NCBI RefSeq assembly: GCF_002104795.1
Contig: NZ_NCXO01000024.1
Coordinates: 1 to 60,650, forward strand
Length of the DNA stretch: 60,650 nt
Direction: 5' to 3'
Origin: Mycolicibacillus koreensis
GTDB lineage: Bacteria; Actinomycetota; Actinomycetes; Mycobacteriales; Mycobacteriaceae
Position 1 is the first letter of the stretch, and the number at the start of each line of letters is the position of its first letter. The position numbers and the translations under genes were made by a program. Shown here in pieces: positions 19,004 through 28,218 of the stretch. The notes beneath the pieces are model-generated. The model saw only the letters and a list, made by a program, of their open reading frames with translations. It had not been told where the DNA came from and did no database searches.

Positions 19004-20446
19004 GTGATCACAGCTGGGCGACGCGCGACGCCGGCCACGGCGCTGGGACTGCTTGCGGTGGTGTGCCTGAGCGCGCTCGGTGTCGCGCCGATGCTCGGGG
19101 TGCAGACGCGGGTGGCGCGGCTTGTCGAGGTGATGCTCACCGGCGACGAGGTGGGCTGGGTGATGGGTGGGACCTTCGACCCCGACCCGGTGGCCGCCGG
19201 GTACTTCGACACGGTGGTCGACGGGATCCTGCAGCGCAGCGGTTGGATCGGAGACTCCGCAGCCATCGCCCCGCTGTGGACCCCCGAGGAGTTCTGGCCG
19301 TTGGGCACGCTGACGTTCGGTGCCTCGGTGGACCGCGGAGCCGAAGTGCTCAAAGCCGCGGTGCTCGGGCCGAACGCCGACCTGACGCCCATCGACGGGT
19401 ACCCGCTGCCGGCACCCCTGGCCGGATCAGGCGACACCGGGGTCGTGTTCGGCTATTCGCAGAGCGCGACCGTCGCCACCGCAGCGATGCCCGATCTGTA
19501 CGACGGGCTCGGCACGAGCGCGGGCAACCTGCACTTCGTGCTCGCCGGCAACCCCAACAACCCGATGGGCGGCATCCTGGCGCGGTTCGCGTTCCCCGGC
19601 GCCGACGCCCATGTGCCGCTGCTCAATATCCCGCTGGGGATCGGTGCGACACCGACCGATCTGTTCGCGACCGACATCTACACCGCCGAATACGACGGCT
19701 GGGCGAACTTCCCGCAGGATCCGACCAATCTGTTGGCCGACGTCAACGCGCTCATGGGCATCGCCACGGTGCACTCGGTCTACAAAGACCTCGATCCGGC
19801 GGTCGACCTCATCCATCTCGGTGCGGCCGGGCAGACCGATTTCTTCATGATTCCCACCGACCAGTTACCGATCCTGTGGCCGGTGTATCAGCTCGGGGCC
19901 CCCGGTGAACTGTTGGGGGCGGCGCTGGAACCGGGCCTGCGGCTGGGTATCGACTGGGGCTACGGCAACCCGGGGATGGCGGTGCACCCGGCGGCCGAGG
20001 CGCTGCCCGCGGGGCCGTGGGCGGTCAACGCGCTCAACCAGATCTCGATGATCGACTCCGGGGGCCAGTTCGTCAGCGGCTCCGGGTTGGCCGGGTTCCT
20101 GCCGATGATGGATCCGCTGCAGATGCTCATCGGCGCCGAAGAGGCCGGGGTGCACAGCCTGCTCGACCCGGTCAACCAGATCCTGGCTCTGGCGGGAGCC
20201 GACGCGGTGTCGCCCGGGATCGATGCGGCGCTGCACGCCCCGGTGGAGTTGACCGCCTCGATCGATCAGCTGGTGATGAGCGGGTGGAACGAGATGATCG
20301 CCGCGCTGAACCTCACCGATCTGCTCGGTGTGGACCTTTCCTGGGCGAGCATCTTCGACGGATTGCCACTGATTTCCGGGGCGCCGGTGATCGCCGGGGT
20401 CGGCCTGCTCTTCGACCTGCTCAACGCGGTTATTCCCGTGCCGTAG
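19004..20446 (+). CDS. Secreted PE-PPE-domain hydrolase, copy 1
   Basis: Protein of 480 residues: an N-terminal signal peptide (ALGLLAVVCLSALGVA) and a PE-PPE domain, an alpha/beta-hydrolase fold found in mycobacterial esterases. GDEVGWVMGGT opens the domain and VVFGYSQSATVATAAM holds the nucleophile Ser in a GxSxS elbow. No N-terminal PE or PPE segment is present, so export is probably by Sec. GTG 19004 is favoured over TTG 19001 because a GGGGGG run lies about 6 bases before it. First of three tandem paralogues; it is the most diverged. Confidence 0.85.
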   Translation: MITAGRRATPATALGLLAVVCLSALGVAPMLGVQTRVARLVEVMLTGDEVGWVMGGTFDPDPVAAGYFDTVVDGILQRSGWIGDSAAIAPLWTPEEFWPLGTLTFGASVDRGAEVLKAAVLGPNADLTPIDGYPLPAPLAGSGDTGVVFGYSQSATVATAAMPDLYDGLGTSAGNLHFVLAGNPNNPMGGILARFAFPGADAHVPLLNIPLGIGATPTDLFATDIYTAEYDGWANFPQDPTNLLADVNALMGIATVHSVYKDLDPAVDLIHLGAAGQTDFFMIPTDQLPILWPVYQLGAPGELLGAALEPGLRLGIDWGYGNPGMAVHPAAEALPAGPWAVNALNQISMIDSGGQFVSGSGLAGFLPMMDPLQMLIGAEEAGVHSLLDPVNQILALAGADAVSPGIDAALHAPVELTASIDQLVMSGWNEMIAALNLTDLLGVDLSWASIFDGLPLISGAPVIAGVGLLFDLLNAVIPVP

Positions 20447-20554
20447 AAGGGAAACCGGGATCCCGCGTGCATCGGCGCGACGAATTGTGTGACATCGTGG
20501 AGTGCCGCGGCGCGTACCTGCGCCGGGTGTCGATTTCCGGGTCGGGAGGGTGCG

Positions 20555-22102
20555 ATGGGCGGTGCGCGGTGGCGGTCGCTGAGCGCATTGTCAGCCGCGA
20601 TCGCCTGTACCGCCACCGTCGCGGTTCTCCCGGACCGCGGGACAGGCCAGGTCGCCGCCCTGCGGACCCTCATCACCGACGTGGCGTTGCTCGGCCAGGA
20701 GGATGTGGGTGCCGGCCTGGGGTGGATCATGGGCGGCACCGGAAATCCCACCCCGGACGACGAGTACTTCGACTTGGTGTGGCGGACCTTCATGGAGCCC
20801 CGCTTCGCCATCCCGTTGGAGAACTACACCCATTTGGCTACCCCCGAGCAATTCTGCCCGATCGTCTGCACACCGGCCGGCGGTGCGCCCGGCGGTATTC
20901 CGGACTGGTCGCTGCCGGCGCCGCTGGACCCGGCCGACTATCCGCCGCAGATGAGCTTCGGCAGTTCGGTCTATACCGGCGCGGGGATCTTGAGCAACGC
21001 GATCCGGGAGAACATCGATGTTTTGAACAGCGGCGATCCGCTGGCGGTGTTCGGGTATTCGCAGAGTTCGGTGATCTCCACGGTGGTGATGCAGGATCTG
21101 ATCGCCAACGCCGGCGAGGACGGTTATCCCACGTTGGGGGAGCTGGCGAACCTGCATTTCGTGCTGATCGGCGATCCGAACGCTCCCCTGACCGGATTGT
21201 TGACCCGCTTTCAGTTCCCGGCCGGGATCGAGGCGTTCAACCCGTTCGCCAGCGCCATGCAGCATCTGCCGTTCCTCAACGTGCCGTTGGGGATCGGGTC
21301 CACCCCCACCGACGTGATCCCCGCCGACATCTACACCGCCGCCTACGACGGGTGGGCGAACTTCCCGGCGGATCCGACCAACCTGCCCGCGGTGCTCAAC
21401 GCCCTCATGGGCGTGCTGTTCGTGCACAACGCCTACGCCATCCTCGATCTGGACAAGGCCGTCGACGTTCCGCTGGGCGACGGGGTCACGACGCTGCACC
21501 TTCTCACCTTCGACAACCTGCCGCTGCTGGCACCGTTTTATGAGGCCGGCGGTCTTGCCACCGTGTTCGGCGAGGCCCTGCAACCGGGCCTGCAGCTGGG
21601 CATCGACTGGGGGTATGGCAACCCGGGGGATCTGGCGATCAGCCAGGTCATCAACCAGGCCGGCGACGCGCTGGTCGGCCCGTGGGCGGTGAACGCCTCC
21701 GGTGAACTGGCCACCGGTGGTGGGCTGGCCGGGTTCTTGCCGATGATGGATCCGCTGCAGATGCTCGCCGGTCTGCAAAACGCGGCTTTGGACACGATCG
21801 AACCGGTGGACACGATCCTGAAATCCCTCGACCCCGCCCTAGGGCTGCCGGGCTGGCTCGACGACGGCCTGCAATGGACCTACGACCTCACCAACGCACT
21901 CGACGGATTCCTGCTGTCGGGGTGGACCGATGTGGTGGGCTGGTTGCAGAACACGTTGGCCGACATCGGAATCAACGGGCTGGATCTGGCGAGCATGATC
22001 GGCCCGGACGCCATCTTCGACGGGCTGCCGTTGATCTCCGGTGAACCCGTGCTCGCCGGGATCGGGCTGGTCTTCGACCTGCTCAACTTCTTCGGCGCCT
22101 GA
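20555..22102 (+). CDS. Secreted PE-PPE-domain hydrolase, copy 2
   Basis: Protein of 515 residues with a hydrophobic N-terminus (LSALSAAIACTATVAVLP) and the same PE-PPE alpha/beta-hydrolase domain: GLGWIMGGTGNPTPDDEYF, then EQFCPIVCTPAGGAP with a probable disulfide, and VFGYSQSSVISTVVMQDL with the catalytic-type Ser. The C-terminal about 70 residues (ALDGFLLSGWTDVVGWLQNT onward) are nearly identical to copy 3. ATG 20555 has GGGAGGG 5 bases upstream. The substrate is unknown; a lipid or ester is likely from the family. Confidence 0.85.
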   Translation: MGGARWRSLSALSAAIACTATVAVLPDRGTGQVAALRTLITDVALLGQEDVGAGLGWIMGGTGNPTPDDEYFDLVWRTFMEPRFAIPLENYTHLATPEQFCPIVCTPAGGAPGGIPDWSLPAPLDPADYPPQMSFGSSVYTGAGILSNAIRENIDVLNSGDPLAVFGYSQSSVISTVVMQDLIANAGEDGYPTLGELANLHFVLIGDPNAPLTGLLTRFQFPAGIEAFNPFASAMQHLPFLNVPLGIGSTPTDVIPADIYTAAYDGWANFPADPTNLPAVLNALMGVLFVHNAYAILDLDKAVDVPLGDGVTTLHLLTFDNLPLLAPFYEAGGLATVFGEALQPGLQLGIDWGYGNPGDLAISQVINQAGDALVGPWAVNASGELATGGGLAGFLPMMDPLQMLAGLQNAALDTIEPVDTILKSLDPALGLPGWLDDGLQWTYDLTNALDGFLLSGWTDVVGWLQNTLADIGINGLDLASMIGPDAIFDGLPLISGEPVLAGIGLVFDLLNFFGA

Positions 22103-22249
22103 TCCGGGCGAGCTCCAGCGGGGCTTGTGCGACGCCGATGCCCGGGCTGACAACGCGCATTTTCGAATTTTCGGATTGCGCCACTTTTGCCGGCGATCTG
22201 GCGCATTATGGGCGCAACTTTTTACGGTGCCCGGTTCCAGGAGGTTGCG

Positions 22250-23731
22250 GTGACCGCTTCACCGCTGGCAGCGCGGCCCCGCTCGCTCGGTGCGTTGGCG
22301 GCCGCGGCGCTGATTGTCGCGGTCCTCGGCGTGCTGCCGCCGGTGACGACGGGCTGGCTGACGCGGCTTTTCACCGAGGTAGCCCTGCTTTCCGACGACG
22401 AGGTGGGTTGGATCATGGGTGGCACCGGCTTCGCGCTGCCGGGCCAGGATTATGTCGACCTGATCAACCAGAACTATTTCGGCGGTGCCGGGTTTTTGGG
22501 TCTGTCCACTCCGGAGCAGTTCTGTCCGATCGTCTGTTCGCCGCCGTTGTCGGATGGCCTGACGCCGACCTTCCCGGGGATCGACGATCCCAGCAGCCTG
22601 CTGCCCTTCCCGCAGAACCTGACCTTCGGCAGTTCGGTGGCCACCGGCGCCGGCATCCTCAACCACGCGATCGAATACTCTCTGAATGCTGGCGACCTGA
22701 ATGCTGGCGACACGGTCAATATCTTCGGCTACTCGCAAAGCGCCGTGATTTCCACCGTGGTCATGCAACATCTGCAGGACTTGGGGATCCCCGGCGACGA
22801 CCTGAACTTCGTGCTGGTCGGCAGCCCGAACAATCCGATCGGTGGGCTGTTGACCCGTCTTCAGTTCCCGGCCGGAGTCGAGGCGTTCAACCCGTTCGCC
22901 AGCGCTCCTCAGCACCTGCCGTTCCTCAACGTGCCGCTGAGCATCGGGCCGACGCCGACCGATTTCGCCGACACCGACATCTACACCGCCGCCTACGACG
23001 GTTGGGCAAACTTCCCCGAAGACCCGACCAATCTGCCCGCGGTGCTCAACGCGATCATCGGGATCCTCACCGAACACCCCAAGTACCCGGAGCTCGCCGC
23101 GGACACCGCCCTGAATCTGGGCTCAATCGACCAGACCACCTTTTACATGTTCCAAACCGACGAGCTCCCCCTGCTGTGGCCGATCTACCAACTCGGCGAC
23201 TTCGGCAAGGTGATCGGCCACGCCCTGCAGCCCGGACTGGAGCTGGGCATCAACTGGGGCTACGGCAACCCGGGGGACCTGGCCGCCTCGGCGAATGGAC
23301 TGGTCGGCCCGTGGGCGGTGAACGCCTCCGGTGAACTCGCGAAAGGCTCCGGCCTGGCCGGGTTCATCCCGATGATGGACCCGCTGCAGATGTTCGCCGG
23401 CGCCCAGGACGCCGGCATCCACACCTTCCTCGACCCGCTCAACGACATCCTTGGCTTCGCCGGACTCGGCCAGGTGCCCGACTGGCTCAGCGACGCGATG
23501 CACATCCCCTACGACCTCACCAACGCACTCGACGGGTTCCTGCTGTCGGGATGGTCCGATCTGGTGGGCTGGTTGCAGAACACGTTGGCCGACATCGGAA
23601 TCAACGGCCTGGACTTGATAAACCTGATCGGACCGGACGCCATCTTCAACGGGCTGCCGTTGATCTCCGGGGCGCCGGTGATCGATGCCGTCGGGCTGAT
23701 CTTCGACGTGTTCAACTTCTTCGGCGCGTGA
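22250..23731 (+). CDS. Secreted PE-PPE-domain hydrolase, copy 3
   Basis: Protein of 493 residues with a signal peptide (LGALAAAALIVAVLGVLPPV) and a PE-PPE domain: DEVGWIMGGTGFALPGQDYV, EQFCPIVCSPPLSDG and IFGYSQSAVISTVVMQHLQD. Long stretches match copy 2 (AGVEAFNPFAS, HLPFLNVPLSIGPTPTD, the whole C-terminus), consistent with recent duplication or gene conversion. GTG 22250 has AGGAGG 5 bases upstream. An internal 15-bp duplication gives LNAGDLNAGD. upp follows after 36 bases. Confidence 0.85.
   Translation: MTASPLAARPRSLGALAAAALIVAVLGVLPPVTTGWLTRLFTEVALLSDDEVGWIMGGTGFALPGQDYVDLINQNYFGGAGFLGLSTPEQFCPIVCSPPLSDGLTPTFPGIDDPSSLLPFPQNLTFGSSVATGAGILNHAIEYSLNAGDLNAGDTVNIFGYSQSAVISTVVMQHLQDLGIPGDDLNFVLVGSPNNPIGGLLTRLQFPAGVEAFNPFASAPQHLPFLNVPLSIGPTPTDFADTDIYTAAYDGWANFPEDPTNLPAVLNAIIGILTEHPKYPELAADTALNLGSIDQTTFYMFQTDELPLLWPIYQLGDFGKVIGHALQPGLELGINWGYGNPGDLAASANGLVGPWAVNASGELAKGSGLAGFIPMMDPLQMFAGAQDAGIHTFLDPLNDILGFAGLGQVPDWLSDAMHIPYDLTNALDGFLLSGWSDLVGWLQNTLADIGINGLDLINLIGPDAIFNGLPLISGAPVIDAVGLIFDVFNFFGA
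22682..22711 (+). repeat. In-frame 15-bp tandem duplication inside PE-PPE copy 3
   Basis: CTGAATGCTGGCGAC occurs twice in a row, giving LNAGDLNAGD in a loop just before the GYSQS nucleophile elbow. Copies 1 and 2 lack it. Confidence 0.93.
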
Positions 23732-23754
23732 CCGACGCCACCGAGCCGGGACCG

Positions 23755-23760
23755 TAGGGT
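23755..23760 (+). promoter_or_regulatory. Leaderless promoter -10 of upp
   Basis: TAGGGT ends exactly 7 bases before the upp GTG, the hallmark spacing of leaderless mycobacterial genes. No ribosome site is present. Confidence 0.6.
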
Positions 23761-23767
23761 CGATGAC

Positions 23768-24391
23768 GTGCAGACCCACGTCGTCGATCATCCGCTGGCC
23801 GCGGCCCGGCTGACCACGCTGCGCGACCGGCGCACCGGCAACGCCGAGTTCCGCGCCGCACTGCGCGACCTGACCCTGATGCTCGTCTACGAAGCCACCC
23901 GCGGCCTGGCGTGCGAACCGGTGCGGGTGACGACCCCGGTCGCCGAAACCGGCGGCGTCCGGTTGAGGACCCCGCCGCTTCTGGTGCCGGTGCTGCGCGC
24001 CGGGCTCGGCATGGTCGACGTGGCCCATGCCCTGATCCCCGAAGCCCGGGTCGGGTTCGTCGGGATGGTCCGCGACGAAGACACCCACACCCCCGTGCCG
24101 TACCTGGCGTCGCTGCCCGAGGACTTGGCCGACCAGCCGGCGCTGGTTCTCGACCCGATGCTGGCCACCGGCGGTTCGATGGTGCACACGGTGGGCCTGC
24201 TCGCCGAGCGCGGCGCCACCGACATCACCGCGGTCTGCGCCGTGGCCGCCCCGCAGGGAGTGGCGGCGCTGAGCGCCGCCGCGGCCCCGGTTCGACTGGT
24301 GACCGCGGCGATCGACGACGGGCTCGACCCGGCAGCATTCATCGTTCCCGGACTCGGCGACGCCGGTGACCGTCAATACGGTCCGCGCTGA
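23768..24391 (+). CDS. upp: Uracil phosphoribosyltransferase
   Basis: Enzyme of 207 residues that makes UMP from uracil and PRPP. The PRPP-binding motif is [17 protein letters not shown], and the uracil-binding C-terminal segment [20 protein letters not shown] is intact. [10 protein letters not shown] and GMVRDE are also conserved. It corresponds to Rv3309c, of the same length. Start GTG 23768 is leaderless. The gene is convergent with pmmB, with one base between the stops. Confidence 0.97.
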   Translation: MQTHVVDHPLAAARLTTLRDRRTGNAEFRAALRDLTLMLVYEATRGLACEPVRVTTPVAETGGVRLRTPPLLVPVLRAGLGMVDVAHALIPEARVGFVGMVRDEDTHTPVPYLASLPEDLADQPALVLDPMLATGGSMVHTVGLLAERGATDITAVCAVAAPQGVAALSAAAAPVRLVTAAIDDGLDPAAFIVPGLGDAGDRQYGPR

Positions 24392-24392
24392 C

Positions 24393-26015
24393 CTACCAGC
24401 TCTCCACCTCGTCGACCACCGCGTCGCGAAGACGCTCGGCGCGGTCGCGGGCCGCGCCCAGTCGGTCGGCGACGTGTACACGAACCTCGATGTAGCACTT
24501 CAGTTTCGGTTCGGTGCCCGACGGACGTACCACCACCCGGACATCGGTGCCGCCGGCGTCGTCGGCGCTGCCGGTGAAGATCAGCGCATCGGTACGCCAC
24601 CGACCGCGGTGCCCGGCCAGATCGATCGTCTCCACCGCCAACCCGGCGATCCGATCCGGCGGGGCGGCGCGCAACCGGCGCATCACCGTCGCCGCCTCGG
24701 CGATGTCGCAGACCCGGCGGGTCACCGCGGCGCCGACGTGAACGCCGTGCCGCTGCGCCAACTCGTCGAGGCGGCGCGGGACCGAGGTGCCGGTGTCGCG
24801 CAGTGCCGCCACCAGATCGCAGACCAGCACCGCCGTGCCGATGCCGTCCTTGTCGCGGACCGCCTCGGGGTCCACACAGTGACCGATGGCCTCCTCATAG
24901 GCGTAGAGCAGGTGCCCGCCGGGCACATCGTCGTCGGCGCGGGCCAACCACTTGAACCCGGTCAGCGTCTCGACGTGGTGCGCTCCGTAGTGAGCGGCGA
25001 TCGCGGCCAGCATCCGCGAGGACACCACCGTGGTGGCCACCACCGCATCGGCGGTGTGTTCGCCCGGCAGCGTGGACAGCAGGTAATCCCCAAGCAGCCA
25101 ACCGGTCTCATTGCCGGTGAGCATCCGCCACCGGCCGTCGGTGCGCACCCCGACCGCGCAGCGGTCGGCGTCGGGGTCCAGCGCGATCGCCACGTCGGCG
25201 TCGACCGCCGCGGCCAGCGACAACACCTCGTCGGCGGCGCCGGGCTCCTCCGGGTTGGGAAACGCCACCGTCGGAAAATCCGGATCGGGGTCGAACTGGG
25301 AATCCACCACGTGTACGTCGTCGACGCCGGCCGTGGCCAGCGCCGTGAGCGCGGGTTGTCCGCCGACCCCGTGCAGCGCGGTGAACGCCACCCGGACAGG
25401 GCCGTCGGTGCGTCGCAGGCTTGCCGCGCGGGCCAGGTAGGCCTCGACCAGGTCGGTTCCGGTGGAGCTCACCGGTGTGCGGGGGATCTGGTCTGCCGGG
25501 GGAGCGGCGGCCATCGCCGTTTCGATCTCGGAGTCGATCGGCGCGATGATCTGCAGACCCCCGCGGACATACACCTTGTAGCCGTTGTCACCGGCCGGGT
25601 TGTGCGACGCGGTGATCTGAACACCGGCGGCGGCTCCGGTATGGCGCACCGCGAACGCCACCACCGGGGTGGGTATCGGCCCGGGCAGCAACAGCACCGA
25701 AAAACCCTGGGCGGCCAGCACTTCAGCGGCTGCGGTGGCGAACTGCGCCGAGCCGTGCCGAGCGTCACGACCCACCGCCACGGTCGCTGCTGTCTCCCCG
25801 TGGGACTGCAGTACCTGCGCCAGCGCCCAGGTGACGCGACAGACCACGGCGACGTTCATCGCGTCGGGGCCACCGCGCACCGGCCCGCGCAGCCCCGCCG
25901 TGCCGAACGTCAACGGCCGGGCGAACCGTGCGGCGAGCTCTGCGGCGTCGCAGGCCGCGAGCTCCGCGGCGGTCACCGGGTCGGGATCGTGGGCGATCCA
26001 CTCCTGGGGGGTCAC
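24393..26015 (-). CDS. pmmB: Phosphomannomutase/phosphoglucomutase family protein
   Basis: Alpha-D-phosphohexomutase of 540 residues. The family motifs in order are FGTAGLRGPVRGGPDAMN, the phosphoserine loop TASHNPAGDNGYKVY, the metal loop DPDADRCAVGV, the sugar loop YAEEAIG-like YAYEEAIG, and the phosphate-binding RPSGTEPKLKCY. It interconverts hexose 1- and 6-phosphates, and the preferred sugar cannot be read from the sequence. The start is GTG 26015 (VTPQEWIAHDPDP), which matches Rv3308. punA lies upstream on the same strand after 102 bases. Confidence 0.94.
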   Translation of the reverse strand: MTPQEWIAHDPDPVTAAELAACDAAELAARFARPLTFGTAGLRGPVRGGPDAMNVAVVCRVTWALAQVLQSHGETAATVAVGRDARHGSAQFATAAAEVLAAQGFSVLLLPGPIPTPVVAFAVRHTGAAAGVQITASHNPAGDNGYKVYVRGGLQIIAPIDSEIETAMAAAPPADQIPRTPVSSTGTDLVEAYLARAASLRRTDGPVRVAFTALHGVGGQPALTALATAGVDDVHVVDSQFDPDPDFPTVAFPNPEEPGAADEVLSLAAAVDADVAIALDPDADRCAVGVRTDGRWRMLTGNETGWLLGDYLLSTLPGEHTADAVVATTVVSSRMLAAIAAHYGAHHVETLTGFKWLARADDDVPGGHLLYAYEEAIGHCVDPEAVRDKDGIGTAVLVCDLVAALRDTGTSVPRRLDELAQRHGVHVGAAVTRRVCDIAEAATVMRRLRAAPPDRIAGLAVETIDLAGHRGRWRTDALIFTGSADDAGGTDVRVVVRPSGTEPKLKCYIEVRVHVADRLGAARDRAERLRDAVVDEVESW

Positions 26016-26117
26016 CGCCCCATTGTGACCCGGTGGACGCTGCGGTGAGGGCGCGCCGTCCTCGGGCGACGGCGCATTCGGGCGCCCAGACGGGCCGGGT
26101 GGTCCCCGCAAGCGGCG

Positions 26118-26924
26118 TTACAGGCGCGCGATCACCTCGGCCAGCAGTGCTCCCATCCGCGTCGCCGACACCCGGCCGGTCTCCAACACCTCGTCGTGGC
26201 TCAGCGGTGCCCCGGTGATCCCGGCGGCCAGGTTCGTCACCAGCGACACCGCCAGCACCTGCGCCCCGGCCGCCCGCGCCGCGATCGTCTCGTGCACCGT
26301 CGACATGCCCACCAGATCCGCGCCGAGGACCCGCAGCATCGCGATCTCGGCGGGCGTTTCGTACTGCGGGCCCGCCATCCCGGCGTAGACCCCTTCGGCC
26401 AGACTCGGATCCACCTGCCGGGCCAGCGCCCGCAACCGCGGCGCATACGCGTCGACCAGGTCGACGAAGTGCGGGCCCACCAGCGGGGAACGCCCGGTGA
26501 GGTTGAGGTGGTCGTTGATCAACACCGGCTGACCGACGGCCATGTCGGCGCGCAGTCCGCCCGCGGCGTTGGTGAGCACGACGGTGCGGGCCCCCGCGGC
26601 GATGGCGGTGCGCACCGGGTGCACCACATCACGCAGATCGTGGCCCTCGTAGGCGTGCACCCGGCCGATCAGGGCCAGCACCCGGTGCGGCCCGACCGGG
26701 ATCGACAACAGCTGGCCCTCATGTCCGGCCGCCCGCGGGGTCAGAAAACCCGGCAACTCGGCCATCGGGATCACCGCGGTCGGGGTGCCCAGCGCATCGA
26801 CCGCCGGCGCCCACCCGGAGCCCAACTGAATCGCCACGTCATGGGCACCCACCCCGGTGCGTTCGGCCAGCGCCTGCGCCGCCAGTTGGGCCATCGTGGT
26901 GGGGTCGTTCGCCGGGTCGATCAC
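26118..26924 (-). CDS. punA: Purine nucleoside phosphorylase
   Basis: Trimeric-type PNP of 268 residues that splits purine (deoxy)nucleosides with phosphate. The phosphate and base sites are seen in [44 protein letters not shown] and [17 protein letters not shown]. Length and sequence match Rv3307 (named punA or deoD). GTG 26924 lies 8 bases after a TAGAGT -10 box, suggesting a leaderless mRNA. It is divergent from amiA1, where M. tuberculosis has amiB1 in between. Confidence 0.96.
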   Translation of the reverse strand: MIDPANDPTTMAQLAAQALAERTGVGAHDVAIQLGSGWAPAVDALGTPTAVIPMAELPGFLTPRAAGHEGQLLSIPVGPHRVLALIGRVHAYEGHDLRDVVHPVRTAIAAGARTVVLTNAAGGLRADMAVGQPVLINDHLNLTGRSPLVGPHFVDLVDAYAPRLRALARQVDPSLAEGVYAGMAGPQYETPAEIAMLRVLGADLVGMSTVHETIAARAAGAQVLAVSLVTNLAAGITGAPLSHDEVLETGRVSATRMGALLAEVIARL

Positions 26925-26932
26925 ATCAGCGG

Positions 26933-26938
26933 ACTCTA
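26933..26938 (-). promoter_or_regulatory. Candidate leaderless -10 of punA
   Basis: TAGAGT on the minus strand ends 8 bases before the punA GTG; there is no ribosome site. Confidence 0.5.
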
Positions 26939-26980
26939 GCCGCTGGGAAGCGCCGGCGCGGGCGGTGAGATACTGCGACC

Positions 26981-27052
26981 ATGTCGGCAAAGCTCAGCAG
27001 CCCCGCGTCGGCGCACGGCGACACCGCGCCCCGACGCGGCCCGACGCCATGA
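26981..27052 (+). CDS. Possible 23-codon leader ORF in front of amiA1
   Basis: ATG at 26981 opens a 23-residue frame ([20 protein letters not shown]..) whose TGA overlaps the amiA1 ATG (ATGA). A GATACT box ends 6 bases before this ATG, so the transcript may be leaderless and start here, with amiA1 translated by coupling. amiA1 itself has no ribosome site. The frame could also be the leftover start of a deleted amiB1. Confidence 0.35.
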   Translation: MSAKLSSPASAHGDTAPRRGPTP

Positions 27053-28218
27053 AGCTCGGCCACGTCGCGGAGTCCTGGCTGGCCGCCAACGTCGACGAAC
27101 TGGTGGCGTGGCGGCGCCATCTGCACCGCCACCCGGAGTTGAGCCGCCAGGAACACGCCACCACCGCGTTCATCGCCCAACGCTTGGCCGATGTCGGACT
27201 CAACCCCAAGATCCTGCCCACCGGAACCGGGTTGACCTGCGACTTCGGCCCCGAACACCGGACCCGCATCGCGTTGCGCGCCGACATCGACGCGTTACCG
27301 ATGACCGAACAGACCGGCGCGCCGTACGCCTCGACGGTGCCCGGGGTGGCCCACTCCTGCGGGCACGACGCGCACACCGCGATCCTGATCGGCGTCGCCC
27401 AGGCGTTGGCGGCGGTGCCCGACCTGCCGGCGTCGGTGCGGTTGATCTTCCAGGCCGCCGAGGAACTGATGCCCGGCGGCGCGCTCGACGCGATCGCCGC
27501 CGGTGCGCTGGTCGGGGTGTCGAGGATCTTCGCGCTGCACTGCGATCCGCGGCTGCAGGCCGGGCTGGTCGCCACCACACCGGGGCCGATCACCTCCGCG
27601 GCCGACACCTTGGAGCTCATCGTGTCCTCGCCGGGCGGGCACACCTCGCGGCCGCACCTGACCGGGGATCTGGTCTACGCGCTGGGCACCTTGATCACCG
27701 GACTGCCCGGGGTGCTGTCGCGCCGGGTCGACCCGCGCGACAGCACGGTGATGGTCTGGGGCGCGGTCAACGCCGGTTCCGCCCCGAACGCGATCCCACA
27801 GACCGGGTCGCTGGCCGGCACCGTGCGCACCGCCGACCGGGACAGCTGGCTGCGCATGCAGGGTCTGGTCGAGCAGGCCGTGGACTCGCTGCTGGCACCG
27901 CTGAACGTCGAGCACACCCTGCACTACCGGCGCGGGGTGCCCCCGGTGGTCAACGAGGAGATCTCCACCCGCATCCTCAGCCACGCCATCGAGGCGGTCG
28001 GTCCGGACGTGCTCGCCGACACTCGCCAGTCCGGCGGCGGCGAGGACTTCTCCTGGTATCTCGAGCAGGTGCCCGGCGCGATGGCGCGCCTCGGGGTGTG
28101 GTCGGGGCACGGACCCCAGTTGGATCTGCACCAGCCGAACTTCGACCTCGACGAACGGGCGCTGGCCGTCGGGATGCGCACGATGGTCAACATCGTGGAC
28201 CAGTCCAGCGTCTACTGA
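27049..28218 (+). CDS. amiA1: M20 family amidohydrolase AmiA1
   Basis: Zinc peptidase/amidohydrolase of 389 residues, like Rv3305c. Metal ligands are seen in AHSCGHDAHTAILIG, the catalytic Glu pair in FQAAEELMPGGALDA, and late ligands in FALHCDPRL and GGGEDFSWYLE. A dimerisation domain lies between (SPGGHTSRPHLTGDLVYALG). Family members hydrolyse N-acyl amino acids or indole conjugates; the substrate here is unknown. ATG 27049 is the only start in this frame that fits the family N-terminus. Its last 7 bases overlap the end of the convergent GMC oxidoreductase gene. Confidence 0.92.
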   Translation: MKLGHVAESWLAANVDELVAWRRHLHRHPELSRQEHATTAFIAQRLADVGLNPKILPTGTGLTCDFGPEHRTRIALRADIDALPMTEQTGAPYASTVPGVAHSCGHDAHTAILIGVAQALAAVPDLPASVRLIFQAAEELMPGGALDAIAAGALVGVSRIFALHCDPRLQAGLVATTPGPITSAADTLELIVSSPGGHTSRPHLTGDLVYALGTLITGLPGVLSRRVDPRDSTVMVWGAVNAGSAPNAIPQTGSLAGTVRTADRDSWLRMQGLVEQAVDSLLAPLNVEHTLHYRRGVPPVVNEEISTRILSHAIEAVGPDVLADTRQSGGGEDFSWYLEQVPGAMARLGVWSGHGPQLDLHQPNFDLDERALAVGMRTMVNIVDQSSVY

